DNA of 55,016 nucleotides from WJJR01 sp964440935 (lineage in GTDB: Bacteria > Zixibacteria > MSB-5A5 > WJJR01). Positions 25,762-34,451 of the stretch are shown piece by piece. The notes beneath the pieces are model-generated. The model worked only from the letters and a program-made list of their open reading frames with translations. It did not search any database and was not told the origin of the DNA. The DNA lies in NCBI GenBank assembly GCA_964440935.1, contig CAYTTY010000024.1, positions 1 through 55,016 of the forward strand. Direction: 5' to 3'. Position numbers and translations under genes: made by a program. Positions within the stretch are counted from its first letter, which is position 1. Every line of letters begins with the position of its first letter.

Positions 25762-26211
25762 TCACAACAGTAGGGAGTGGTGTTTCTGGTAGAGCGGTGG
25801 TCCGTGCGTGTCGACAAGCAACGTTTCGACGTCGTACGGATTTTTCAGCAGTGGTGCGGATATTGGGATCGGCCGCATCGTGTTTACTACGACCGGCGTC
25901 AAACGCTTCAGATCAGGTGTCTTGGAGACAATACAAATGTCAATTGGGTCGTCTTCAAAGCAGGGACAGAGGGAACAGATATCTCCAATTACGGGAATCC
26001 CGAGATTCCAGAGCTGAACAGTTTCACCGTCAGATTGTGCGGGGCTGCAACAGTCATCAGTACTGTCGGTTTCGCAGAACTCAATGAGCACTTCGTCTTC
26101 GCAGGCGCTCCCGGTACATACATCCACGCACGCCACTTCGCTCAGCGTTGGAGCCATCAACGCCCAAGCCAGCAGCACAACGATTGTCGTGTGGAATACT
26201 CTGCTTGTCAT
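25762..26211 (-). CDS. Cysteine-rich exported protein
   Basis: 149 residues, no recognised family. A signal peptide (about 1-26, VVLLAWALMAPTLSEVA) is followed by a 66-residue stretch with ten cysteines: positions 28, 32, 37, 46, 54, 55, 79, 82, 84 and 93, including DDCCSPAQ and CSLCPC. The remaining 55 residues have none. The pattern suggests disulfides or metal or metalloid binding in the periplasm. It is read after acr3 (128-bp gap) and before the CC-ending exported protein, on the same strand. A role in arsenic handling is inferred from context only. Confidence 0.7.
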   Translation of the reverse strand: MTSRVFHTTIVVLLAWALMAPTLSEVACVDVCTGSACEDEVLIEFCETDSTDDCCSPAQSDGETVQLWNLGIPVIGDICSLCPCFEDDPIDICIVSKTPDLKRLTPVVVNTMRPIPISAPLLKNPYDVETLLVDTHGPPLYQKHHSLLL

Positions 26212-26339
26212 TTCAACTCGATCGTATCACCGGGGTTCACTTGGCTCATCGACATTGCGATGGACACTCGCCCCTATATACCACAATCGGCCAAATTGTC
26301 AATGGGCCAAGCGACTGATGGGGATGTATTGGGACTGTT

Positions 26340-27551
26340 TTAGTCATTTTTTGACGGCGCCTCGACGGGCATCCTCGCAAACCAGTGCTGCGTGCGCATA
26401 CACACCCGTACAAGCATAAGCATCACAGGCACTTCGATCAGCACCCCGACGACCGTGGCGAGGGCGGCACCGGAGGAGAGGCCGAAGAGCATGGTCGCGG
26501 TGGCAATGGCGACCTCGAAGTGGTTGGACGCTCCGATCAATGCCGAAGGGGCGGCGTCTTCGTAACGGGAGCGAAGCAGCCGTGCCAAAAAGTAGGTGAT
26601 CCCGAAGATCAGCACGGTCTGGATAAACAGCGGAATGGCAATCCAGAGAATAGTGAGTGGATTCTGTGTGATCACTTCGCCTTTGAACGAGAAAAGCAGG
26701 ACGAGTGTCGCCAGTAGAGCGATGATCGTGATGGGTGTCAGGATGTGCAGGAATTTCGTTTTGAACCAGTCGATGCCCATCGTGCGGATGATCAACCGTC
26801 GTGAGAGATACCCCGCGCCCAGTGGCAGCGCGACATACGCCAGAATCGACAGCAGCAGGGCCTCCCACGGCACCGGGAGTTGCCCGACACCGAGCAGGAA
26901 TCCGCCGAGCACGCCATAGAGAACGAGCATTGTCAGCGAGTTGATCGCCACCATGACAAGTGTGTGTCCGTCGTTGCCGCGCGCGAGGAATCCCCACACA
27001 AGCACCATGGCGGTGCATGGTGCGATGCCGAGCAGAATGCACCCGGCGAGGTAGCTGCGCCACAATGGCACCGCCAGCATCCGCACTCCATCGACAAGAA
27101 CAACAGTGCCCGATCCATAGGTGGCGCCTTCCGGAAGATCGAGTCCCAGCGGCATTTTGACATAGTCGAGCGCCTCGGTGCCGATGAACCCGCGAAAGAG
27201 AACGCCCAGGCAGATTGACGCGATCGCATACATGGTGAACGGTTTGACCAGCCAGTTGACGATCAGCGTGAGCGTGACCGGTTTGGTGTTGCGACCGGCG
27301 CGCACCACTTCGCCAAAGTCGATCTTCACCATGATCGGGTACATCATGAAGAAGAGCGCAATGGCGATCGGGATGGAGATCACCGGTGCGTTGTTGACCG
27401 TAATCGCCAGTCCGTCGAGGTACGTCGCAACGCCGGGAGCCAGGCGCCCGAGCACAATCCCGGCAACAATGCAGATGCCGACCCAGAGTGTGAGATAGCG
27501 TTCGAAGATTGACATGCCGGAGGCGGGCATCTTTGTCTGCGAGTTAGTCAT
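26340..27551 (-). CDS. acr3: Acr3-family arsenite efflux permease
   Basis: 403 residues with ten membrane helices. The conserved functional Cys is in GIAPCTAMVLVWG in the middle of the protein, and the late helices read ALIGASNHFEVAIATATMLF. Acr3 exports As(III) as arsenite using the proton gradient. It is the third gene after arsR and arsC, with a universal stress gene between them. The 3' end also exists as a broken copy at 21960-22169. Confidence 0.95.
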   Translation of the reverse strand: MTNSQTKMPASGMSIFERYLTLWVGICIVAGIVLGRLAPGVATYLDGLAITVNNAPVISIPIAIALFFMMYPIMVKIDFGEVVRAGRNTKPVTLTLIVNWLVKPFTMYAIASICLGVLFRGFIGTEALDYVKMPLGLDLPEGATYGSGTVVLVDGVRMLAVPLWRSYLAGCILLGIAPCTAMVLVWGFLARGNDGHTLVMVAINSLTMLVLYGVLGGFLLGVGQLPVPWEALLLSILAYVALPLGAGYLSRRLIIRTMGIDWFKTKFLHILTPITIIALLATLVLLFSFKGEVITQNPLTILWIAIPLFIQTVLIFGITYFLARLLRSRYEDAAPSALIGASNHFEVAIATATMLFGLSSGAALATVVGVLIEVPVMLMLVRVCMRTQHWFARMPVEAPSKND

Positions 27552-27896
27552 ATGGTCCTCATCATTGGAATCGTGTGTGACAGATATTCATCGTCGAGTG
27601 CGCCGCCGGGTGTCTTCAGCCCGGGAACGGGTTGTCGCAAGTCTCTGACGCTGGATCGTTCATTATCATGAGTCCTCCCAAACAGGTCTGCGCGGCCCAG
27701 ATGGACGGCGCCCGCCACACGAAATGCCGTTCAAGACACACTGTGAGGATGCTGCCGGACAGGGGTGAAAACAATAGCCGAATGGCCATCGCGGTCAGAG
27801 ATGATGCGATGTTCTTCTTGATGAACATCAAGGCTGACGTTATTGCTCACTCCATACTTAGGAGGCATTCGCACAAGTCGCCCCCGGCTCAAACAG
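27552..27896. other. Gap inside the arsenic gene cluster
   Basis: 345 bp between the Usp gene and acr3, unusually long for an operon. A minus-strand frame (27831-27616, 71 codons, starting MMFIKKNIASSL) lacks a ribosome site and resembles nothing I recognise. A fragment CTTCAGCCCGGG near 27614 is like the TGAA-loop repeats. No clear promoter was found, although acr3 may have its own. Confidence 0.5.
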
Positions 27897-28781
27897 TCAG
27901 GCGTCCGTGTGCTTTGCGGGGATCAGCAACACGGACACCTCAGCTTTTCGCACCACATTATGACTGACACTACCGAGGAAGATTTCCTCCACAAAGCCGC
28001 GGCCCTGGCTTCCCATGACCACGAGATTGACGTCCTGCTCGTGAATATACTTGTTGATCTCTTCGAATGGTGAGCCATAGGGCAACACGATGTCCACCTC
28101 TGCTTCACCCGTTTGCCCGAGCAGTTTCTTCAAATTCTCAAGGCGGCCCCGGTCAATTTTATTGAACTCGTCGACACGGTCGGACAGATGCGGCTCGATG
28201 CGGCTCTTGTCCTGAACATGCAGGAGTGTCACGTGTTCCGCGCCCTGAGCAACCATGTTTTTTACATACTCAAATGCACGATCGGCGTTTTCGGAGAAAT
28301 CGGTGGGATAAAGGATATGACCGGTGAAATTGCAACGTGCCGCTTTGCCATATCCGGACCCCCCCTTAGAGTCTGGCTCCAGCCGAATAACCAGAACCGG
28401 CTTGCGAGCGTTGTGGATCACGTCGTTGGCCACACTTCCAAATAGCACCTCACCGACCAGCGTGTGACCACTGGATCCAACGACGATGAGCGGGTAGTCT
28501 TCCCGTTCGGCTGTTCGGTTGATCTCACGTTTCGCAGGCCCAGGGATAACACGGGTTTCCACGTCAAAGCCCTGCTTCTCCAGAATCTGTTTCTGTTGCT
28601 CGAGGGTGCTTTGGAGAAAACCTGAAGTGTAGGAGAGCGCAATTGATCCGACTTCCTGGAGACTGAGGCACTGCAAGAGAAGACACTTCTGCGCGCCGTA
28701 GATCTTCAAGCCACCAAGGCAGTTAACAATGCCAAAGGAGGCCGGTGAAAGATCGGTTGCGATTATCATTCGCTCGAACAT
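27897..28781 (-). CDS. Tandem universal stress protein (UspA x2)
   Basis: 294 residues with two Usp domains. Each has the nucleotide-binding signature: VVGSSGHTLVGEVLFGSVAN in the first and VVMGSQGRGFVEEIFLGSVS in the second. ATP-binding Usps act in stress survival and sometimes gate transporters. The gene lies between arsC and acr3 in the same orientation; its presence in an arsenic cluster suggests co-regulation by ArsR. GGAGGTGTCTT precedes the ATG. Confidence 0.92.
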   Translation of the reverse strand: MFERMIIATDLSPASFGIVNCLGGLKIYGAQKCLLLQCLSLQEVGSIALSYTSGFLQSTLEQQKQILEKQGFDVETRVIPGPAKREINRTAEREDYPLIVVGSSGHTLVGEVLFGSVANDVIHNARKPVLVIRLEPDSKGGSGYGKAARCNFTGHILYPTDFSENADRAFEYVKNMVAQGAEHVTLLHVQDKSRIEPHLSDRVDEFNKIDRGRLENLKKLLGQTGEAEVDIVLPYGSPFEEINKYIHEQDVNLVVMGSQGRGFVEEIFLGSVSHNVVRKAEVSVLLIPAKHTDA

Positions 28782-28933
28782 AAGACACCTCCAAGGGGTC
28801 TTTCCGTGTGAATCAAGCGTTTCCGACTATGGGGCCATTGAGGGGCGCTGGAGCTCCGCCCGGGATGACAAGAACCAAAGGGGATCGCGGCGAATTGTGT
28901 GCTTCTTCCACAACATGCTAAGGCCATTGGCAT

Positions 28934-29383
28934 CTAATCCTCACTCTGCAGTTCCTCCGGCAACGATTCCACAAACTGCCTGATCTCATTGCGTACACGG
29001 CGGTAATGCCCCAGTGCTTCCTCCTCTGATTCTGCATTGGCCGCCAGCGCCGGCGGATCATCAAAGCCAACATGCACGACACGTGTGGAGCCGGGGAACA
29101 CCGGGCATGATTCCCTCGCATTGTCACAGACGGTGACCACCCAATCGAGCGGAGTCCCCTCGAACTCATCGATGTGCTGCGACATCTGCCCGGAGATATC
29201 GACACCGGCTTCGGCCATGACTTTCACGGCCAACGGATTCAATCCGTGGGGCTCGACACCGGCGGAGTACGGCTCTATTACGTTGGACCGGAGGTGACGC
29301 GCCCAACCCTCTGCCATCTGGCTGCGGCACGAGTTGCCGGTGCAGAGGAAGAGGATGCGGGTTTTCGTGTCTGTTTGCGGCAT
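28934..29383 (-). CDS. arsC: Thioredoxin-coupled arsenate reductase (LMW phosphatase type)
   Basis: 149 residues. It reduces As(V) to As(III), which Acr3 then exports. The nucleophile loop is CTGNSCRSQ (residues 15-23). The two further redox cysteines are in VVTVCDNARESCPVFPG, as in the Staphylococcus/Bacillus ArsC class that ends its cycle with thioredoxin rather than glutathione. GGAGAGCCT precedes the ATG. The 5' 106 nt overlap the 3' end of arsR in another frame. Confidence 0.95.
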   Translation of the reverse strand: MPQTDTKTRILFLCTGNSCRSQMAEGWARHLRSNVIEPYSAGVEPHGLNPLAVKVMAEAGVDISGQMSQHIDEFEGTPLDWVVTVCDNARESCPVFPGSTRVVHVGFDDPPALAANAESEEEALGHYRRVRNEIRQFVESLPEELQSED

Positions 29384-29733
29384 AGGCTCTCCGGCGTTGA
29401 CTTTAACAGTCGCGCGATGCGTTTGCTGTCTTTGGCGATTTGGGGATCATCAGCCAGCGATTCGGCTACCCACTTGAGTGCATGACGGATGGGCGGGGAT
29501 GCGGATCGTCCGGCCCACCGGTGATATACCCAGCGGCCCACCTTGCGCGATTCGACCAGCCCCGCCTGCCGCAGCAAAAACAGGTGCTTCGAGACCGTCG
29601 ACGGGGCCAGGCCGACCAGTTCGATCAACTGGCAGGCGCAGAGCTCCTCGTCGCGCAGCCCCATGAGCAGCCGTAACCGGGTGCGGTCGGCGAGGGCATT
29701 GGTGATGGTCAAAATATCGCGCATACCATACAT
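29278..29733 (-). CDS. arsR: ArsR/SmtB-family metalloregulator
   Basis: 151 residues from ATG 29733 (ATG 29724 equally possible). The winged helix has LADRTRLRLLMGLRDEELCA, CQLIELVGLAPSTVSKHLFL and GRWVYHRW. The cysteine in ELCACQL lies where the alpha3 As(III) site sits (ELCVCDL in known ArsR). A start at 29784 would put the promoter inside the gene, so it was rejected. The C-terminal about 35 residues, rich in Ser, Ala and Arg, are read from the start of arsC and may not matter functionally. It should repress this operon in the absence of arsenite. Confidence 0.9.
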   Translation of the reverse strand: MYGMRDILTITNALADRTRLRLLMGLRDEELCACQLIELVGLAPSTVSKHLFLLRQAGLVESRKVGRWVYHRWAGRSASPPIRHALKWVAESLADDPQIAKDSKRIARLLKSTPESLCRKQTRKPASSSSAPATRAAARWQRVGRVTSGPT

Positions 29734-29740
29734 GGCATAC

Positions 29741-29784
29741 TTCGCCAAGTGACGAAATATAGAATTAAACCAATTGGATGTCAA
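29741..29784 (-). promoter_or_regulatory. arsR promoter and ArsR operator
   Basis: On the minus strand, -35 TTGACA (29784-29779), a 17-nt spacer, and -10 TATATT (29761-29756). Immediately after comes TTCGTCACTTGGCGAA (29756-29741), an imperfect inverted repeat placed over the expected transcription start, where an ArsR dimer would block polymerase. The spacing is ideal for a sigma70-type promoter. Confidence 0.8.
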
Positions 29785-29876
29785 GACTGTAACTTAGAGG
29801 CACAGCGCGGCTATCACATGATGCATTCACGACAACATCGCATGCGTGGTTCCTGAGATTATCGCTGAAACCGCCT

Positions 29877-32731
29877 CTATTCGAACGAGATGCCTCGGCG
29901 GCGCATCTCATCTTCGACTTGGCGCGCCTCATCCTCGCGCCCCAGATGGAGCAATCCAAGTCTCTTCAATCTCAGAGCATCACCGAGCAAGTTATTGAAG
30001 GTTGTTTCGGTGCCTTTGTTGAGTCGTTCGATAACTTCGTTAAGTGTTCTGAGCGCGTCTTCTAATTTGTTTTGCAATGCGAATACGAGGCCTTTGGAGA
30101 GTAGCGCCTTGGCCACCACTTCACGGAGGGCGGGTTCGGTGTCGCCGCCGAATCGCCTCACGAGGTCGTCGTACGTGGCGATCTGCCGGTCTCGTTGAGG
30201 CGGGTCGAGTTGTCCCAGCACGACGCCTTTGTTGACCAGCGCCTTGGCCACTTGTTCGCGGAGGGTGGGTTCCGGGGCATCACCGAACCGCCCGACCACC
30301 TCGTCGTACGTGGCGATTTCTTCTTCGCGCTGCGGTGGGTCGAGTTCTCCCAGCGTGAAGCCTTTGTTGATCAGGGCTCCGGCCACGACTTCACGGATGG
30401 CGGGCTCGGTGTCGCCGCCGAATCGCCTCACGAGGTCGTCGTACGTGGCGATCTGCCGGTCTCGTTGTGGCGGGTTGAGTTGTCCCAGCACGACGCCTTT
30501 GTTGACCAGCGCCTTGAACACCTGTTCGCGGATGGCGGGTTCGGGGGCGTCGCCGAACCGCCTCACGAGGTCGTCGTACGTGTCAATCTGCCGGTCTCGT
30601 TGTGGCGGGTCGAGTTCTCCCAGCACGACACATTTGTTGATCAGCGCCATGACCACTTGTTCGCGGAGGGCGGGTTCGGGGGCGTCACCGAACCGCCTCA
30701 CGAGGTCGTCGTACGTGTCAATCTGCCGGTCTCGTTGTGGCGGGTCGAGTTGTCCCAGCGTGACACCTTTGTCGAACAGCGCCCTGGCCACCCATTCGCG
30801 GATGGCGGGTTCGGTGTCGCCGCCGAATCGCCTCACGAGGTCGTCGTACGTGGCGATCTGCCGGTCTCGTTGTGGCGGGTTGAGTTGTCCCAGCACGACG
30901 CCTTTGTTGACCAGCGCCTTGGCCACCACTTCACGGATGGCGGGTTCGGTGTCGCCGCCGAATCGCTTCACGACCTCGTCGTACGTGGTGATCTGCCGGT
31001 CTCGTTGTGGCGGGTCGAGTTCTCCCAGCGTGATACCTTTGTTGACCAGCGCCACGGCCACCCATTTGCGGAGGGCGGGTTCGGGGGCGTCACCGAACCG
31101 CGCGACCACCTCGTCGTACGTTGCGATTTCTTCTTCGAGCTCTGGCGGGACGAGTTGTCCCAGCACGACGCCTTTGTTGACCAGCGCCTTGGCCACTTGT
31201 TCGCGNNNNNNNNNNNNNNNNNNNNNNNNNNNNNNNNNNNNNNNNNNNNNNNNNNNNNNNNNNNNNNNNNNNNNNNNNNNNNNNNNNNNNNNNNNNNNNN
31301 NNNNNCGAGTTGTCCCAGCACGACGCCTTTGTTGACCAGCGCCTTGGCCACTTGTTCGCGGAGGGCGGGTTCGGGGGCGCCGGCGAATTCGGAGTCGAGC
31401 GTTTCGGATGTGTCAATGGCATCCGGCAATCGCTTGGTCACATAATACATGACCCCGAGCGAGATCGATCCTTCGGCGTAGTGGCCGCTCACCAGAGCAG
31501 CTTTTAGGTCATCCACATCGGTATCAGGATTGCGGTCTCCGTCACGATACGGCACGACGACTTTAGATGTGATCCAGCGAAGGTAGGCGTTTTCGGGCTC
31601 GGCGGGATCGCTGCTTTCATGGAGGAATGCCAGTTGTTTCAACCGGTTCAGGACATCGCGAATGGATGCAATGCTGCGTTTGAACACGTTGTTGGCTACG
31701 CAAAGGATTCGAGCATGGCCTAACGGGAGCACCCCCCCATTCAATAGCAACTGCATAGTCCAGAGGCAGGCGATCTCGTCGTTTTTATTGTCGTTGCTCA
31801 GAGCGAAGTAGCGGCTCCTCATTTCCTTGAAGGCATTATCCATGCATATCCAGCCCACGGTTGGGTAGTCCACAAGATTGGGGCTTTCGTCGCTGGGGTT
31901 CATGTCTTTTAGAAGTTTTAGTTTGGCCGAGTTGTCCAATGGCACGAGGGCGAGCTTGTGCGAGAGGTTGTCGTAGAAGCCCTTGATGCTGTGTGCACTC
32001 TCACCGGTCACAGCGCTCATTTCACTGCCATCGCGGCACGTGGCCATCACTGCGCACATGCTTCCATTCTCCCTGAGTGCATCGCGGAGGTTCGTCAGAT
32101 TCACCGGGCACTTCGCGAACTCGTTGATATTATCAACGAGGAGCAGCACTGGCTGCCTGCGGGCGAGTGCGAGCGTTTCCGGGGATGGCTGCCGGTCGGC
32201 CCGGGGCCGTATGAGGGAGAAACCATTCATGCGGCGCGTAAGTTCGAACATAGTGCGAGTCGTGCCATCGGTCGGCGGACCGGTCAGAGCGACACTCCTG
32301 CCCTCGCGGAGTTCCTTCACAATATCGTCTTCGCTCAATGAATCGACTGACTGGTGATCGGCAGTGTCGAAAGGTTGAAATGAGCGCTCGATATATTTGT
32401 CATAGTGAGGGCGTCGTTCCGGATGTTCCTTTTCCCCCGGTTTGATTCTTGCGTGGCCAAAGTCCTCGGGTTTGAGTTGGCTGCAGGGTTTATAGAGTTG
32501 GAAATTCGATTTGAGGATATCTTGTTCTTCATCATCAACGGAGTGCACGAACGACAGCAAACTAAATGCGACAGCAACAACCATCGCAACGCCAAGAAGT
32601 GTGTAGCCGTCAGACGAGCGTAACCGTTGCTCGGCCTTCGGCGGCAGCCTCCCTCCAAGGGCATAGCTATTCCCAGGCCCGACGGGAATTGTCCCCCATG
32701 CCCGTTTGAATACCGGCCAGAGCCGTCCCAT
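29877..32731 (-). CDS. Membrane-anchored NTPase-like protein with 45-residue TPR-type repeats (split by assembly gap)
   Basis: Two halves of one gene broken by 100 N. N-terminal half from ATG 32731: a membrane segment (about 46-67), then a P-loop NTPase-like domain. The loop reads LTGPPTDGTTRT, with Thr where the Walker Lys should be; LLLVDNINEFA follows as a Walker B-like strand. C-terminal half: at least nine near-identical 45-residue units, for example VNKGVVLGQLDPPQRDRQI then YDDLVRRFGG and EPAIREVV. These resemble TPR-type repeats known from bacterial signalling or STAND-like proteins. The frames do not join across the gap because its true length is unknown. Function unknown; GGGAAGGG precedes the ATG. 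Confidence 0.75.
30110..31400. repeat. 135-bp tandem coding repeats
   Basis: The string TCGTCGTACGT recurs every 135 bp (about 30167, 30302, 30437, 30572, 30707, 30842, 30977, 31112). Units differ by few bases and encode 45 residues. The repeat is what broke the assembly at 31206; the real copy number is unknown. Confidence 0.85.
31206..31305. other. Assembly gap of 100 N
   Basis: Exactly 100 undetermined bases inside the repeat region of the gene at 29877-32731. Round lengths like this are placeholders, so the distance and the reading frame across it are not informative. Confidence 0.98.
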
Positions 32732-32904
32732 GATCCGTTACCCTTCCCTAGTTTTGGTCATCCAATATTTCTCTGCGAAGGTAACAATTCGCTTGCTTGC
32801 GGACAACTATCGAGTTCCAGCGGGGTGTCGCTCTACGGGCCGGGTCGTTCGTGCCTGTGAGCTTTCAACGCCATGACGCAAGTTGTTGATGACGTACACA
32901 TTTC

Positions 32905-33141
32905 ATGTCCCCCCGTGTCACCATCTACACCCAACCCTTCTGCCAGCCGTGCCGCCATGTGAAGGAGCTGCTTACAAATCTGGGAGTCGAGTTTGAAGCG
33001 AAGGATATCAGCCGTGATCCGGAGGCGCAGGCGGAGTTTGAGCGGTTGGGGTATCGGGCGACACCGGTGACGGTGATTGATGGTGAAGCGATTGTGGGAT
33101 ATGCGCCGACGCACATTCAGGAGTTGTTGAAGGGGAAGTGA
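32905..33141 (+). CDS. Glutaredoxin-like thiol-disulfide protein (NrdH/Grx type)
   Basis: 78 residues. A CxxC active site is in YTQPFCQPCRHVKELL (residues 13 and 16), with the cis-Pro region ATPVTVIDG and GYAPTHIQELL. The size and lack of glutathione-binding features fit a NrdH-like redoxin reduced by thioredoxin reductase, but classical glutaredoxin is possible. It is cytoplasmic and stands alone. The last seven codons and downstream about 75 bp are duplicated at 33234-33330. Confidence 0.9.
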   Translation: MSPRVTIYTQPFCQPCRHVKELLTNLGVEFEAKDISRDPEAQAEFERLGYRATPVTVIDGEAIVGYAPTHIQELLKGK

Positions 33142-33330
33142 TCGGTTGCTTGGGGCTTTTCTGAGACAATCGAGCGTGAGTTATACAAGCCCTGATGGCA
33201 AAAGGCCGCCATCAGGGCCACGGTTCGCTTGCCGAGCTGTTGAAGGGGACGTGATCGGTTGCTTCCGGTGTTTCTGTGACAATCGAAGGTAAGTTACGCG
33301 AGTCCTGGTATGGCAAAGCGCCGCCATCCG
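33121..33330. repeat. Degenerate tandem duplication of the glutaredoxin 3' end
   Basis: Copy 1 (33121-33217) and copy 2 (33234-33330) both start GAG-TGTTGAAGGGGA and run through GTGATCGGTTGCTT, TTTCTG-GACAATCGA and a hairpin. In copy 1 the hairpin has perfect 11-bp arms GCCCTGATGGC / GCCATCAGGGC (33189-33218). The rest of 33142-33445 has no gene I can support. Confidence 0.75.
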
Positions 33331-33445
33331 GGACATGATACAGGATATTGTGTTTGCTGCGTTGGGGGTTGGTTCACTACGTCGGGCCACGGCCAGTTCG
33401 ACGCGGCTCACGGCAAGCGAGGACGGCCGTGGTACGGGGTTGGCG

Positions 33446-34237
33446 CTACGGGTTCAGTTGTTGTGCCACGATCACTGCGCGTGGGGAGATCACGACAGCG
33501 GAGATGCGTGCGGCCATCTCGTCAGTGTCGGTTGTGAGAGGAAAGACCGACGTCGGCAGTAGCACGTATGGCGCGGATGGACGACGGACATACGTGCGAT
33601 TGTAAGCAACCATTCGGACGTCGTACAGATCCGAGACCAGCGTATCGGTTAATTGGTCATAGAACACTTCGAGCGGTGAAAACGAGAACGAATTGCCAAC
33701 CACTTCCTCAGCTAATCCGGGAGCGGGATTGCCGGGAGTGCGTGGGGTAACGGACACGATATAGCCGCTTACCGGATTCGACAGGGACCACTGGATGTTG
33801 ACGGCGCCGTCGGTCGGTTGCCAGATGGTGTCGGCTTCGGGGACGACGTCGACAGTCAGACCGATCGGCATGAACACCGAATCGGTGTAGATGAATTGTT
33901 CTTCCGGATCGACTGCCTCGATCTCGATCTCCTCGCCGTGCGGGAAGTGCGAATTCGGATACGTCTCGAATGCGTTGCCTGATGCGGTTAGACCGAGCGA
34001 ATCACCATTGACCGTCACAAAACCGTCGATGACTGATATTCCGTCTTTGAGGAATCGGATGTGGAGATAATCGACTTGCTCATCCAAGTCCTTCTCAGCC
34101 AGTATTTCGAGTGTGTATTGGGCGTCGTTGCCACCGTTGATATCGCCACCGCCGCCACAACCGGAGACGAACAGTGCCGCCAGCAGGGCGACAGCAATCG
34201 CCCACTTTCCCGTCAACTTGTGATATCGCAATGTCAT
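33446..34237 (-). CDS. Lipoprotein, unknown function
   Basis: 263 residues from ATG 34237 (AGAGGG upstream; an ATG at 34285 only adds a poor leader). The signal peptide ends in a lipobox, ALFVSGCGGGG, so it is anchored by a lipidated cysteine. The mature part has no recognised enzyme motif. Its mid-section (TDGAVNIQWSLSNPVSGYIV) looks like a beta-sandwich of fibronectin or Big type, and the end is rich in short hydrophobic strands. The gene is isolated, with no partner on the same strand nearby. Confidence 0.8.
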   Translation of the reverse strand: MTLRYHKLTGKWAIAVALLAALFVSGCGGGGDINGGNDAQYTLEILAEKDLDEQVDYLHIRFLKDGISVIDGFVTVNGDSLGLTASGNAFETYPNSHFPHGEEIEIEAVDPEEQFIYTDSVFMPIGLTVDVVPEADTIWQPTDGAVNIQWSLSNPVSGYIVSVTPRTPGNPAPGLAEEVVGNSFSFSPLEVFYDQLTDTLVSDLYDVRMVAYNRTYVRRPSAPYVLLPTSVFPLTTDTDEMAARISAVVISPRAVIVAQQLNP

Positions 34238-34451
34238 ACAGCCCTCTTGACCGGTGTTTTTCACCCTCTTAGTTGTATCGGACACAGAGCGAGCCCGATT
34301 CAGGATTTTTCGTGAATATCGCCCCCGTAGCGGCTGCGGTTGTCAGGCGAAGTCCCCTGTTTCTCACCGTAAACGCCCACAACCATGCCGATAGTCCTTA
34401 TATTGGGGGGTGTCAACGAATTGGGTACCCCGCAGAGGTGGCATCTGAAAC

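Noticed and set aside
27616..27831. Possible 71-residue protein in the ars cluster
   Set aside because: No ribosome site, no recognisable domain, and the gap also carries repeat-like sequence. It could be real, but cannot be supported.
30110..31400. Regular 135-bp repeats as a CRISPR array
   Set aside because: The repeats are contiguous, coding, and have no unique spacers; no cas genes are near.
30195..31445. Long open frames on the plus strand across the TPR repeats
   Set aside because: They are shadows of the 135-bp repeats. The minus strand gives TPR-type helices that continue an N-terminal domain with a membrane segment; the plus-strand product has no recognisable fold and no start signal.
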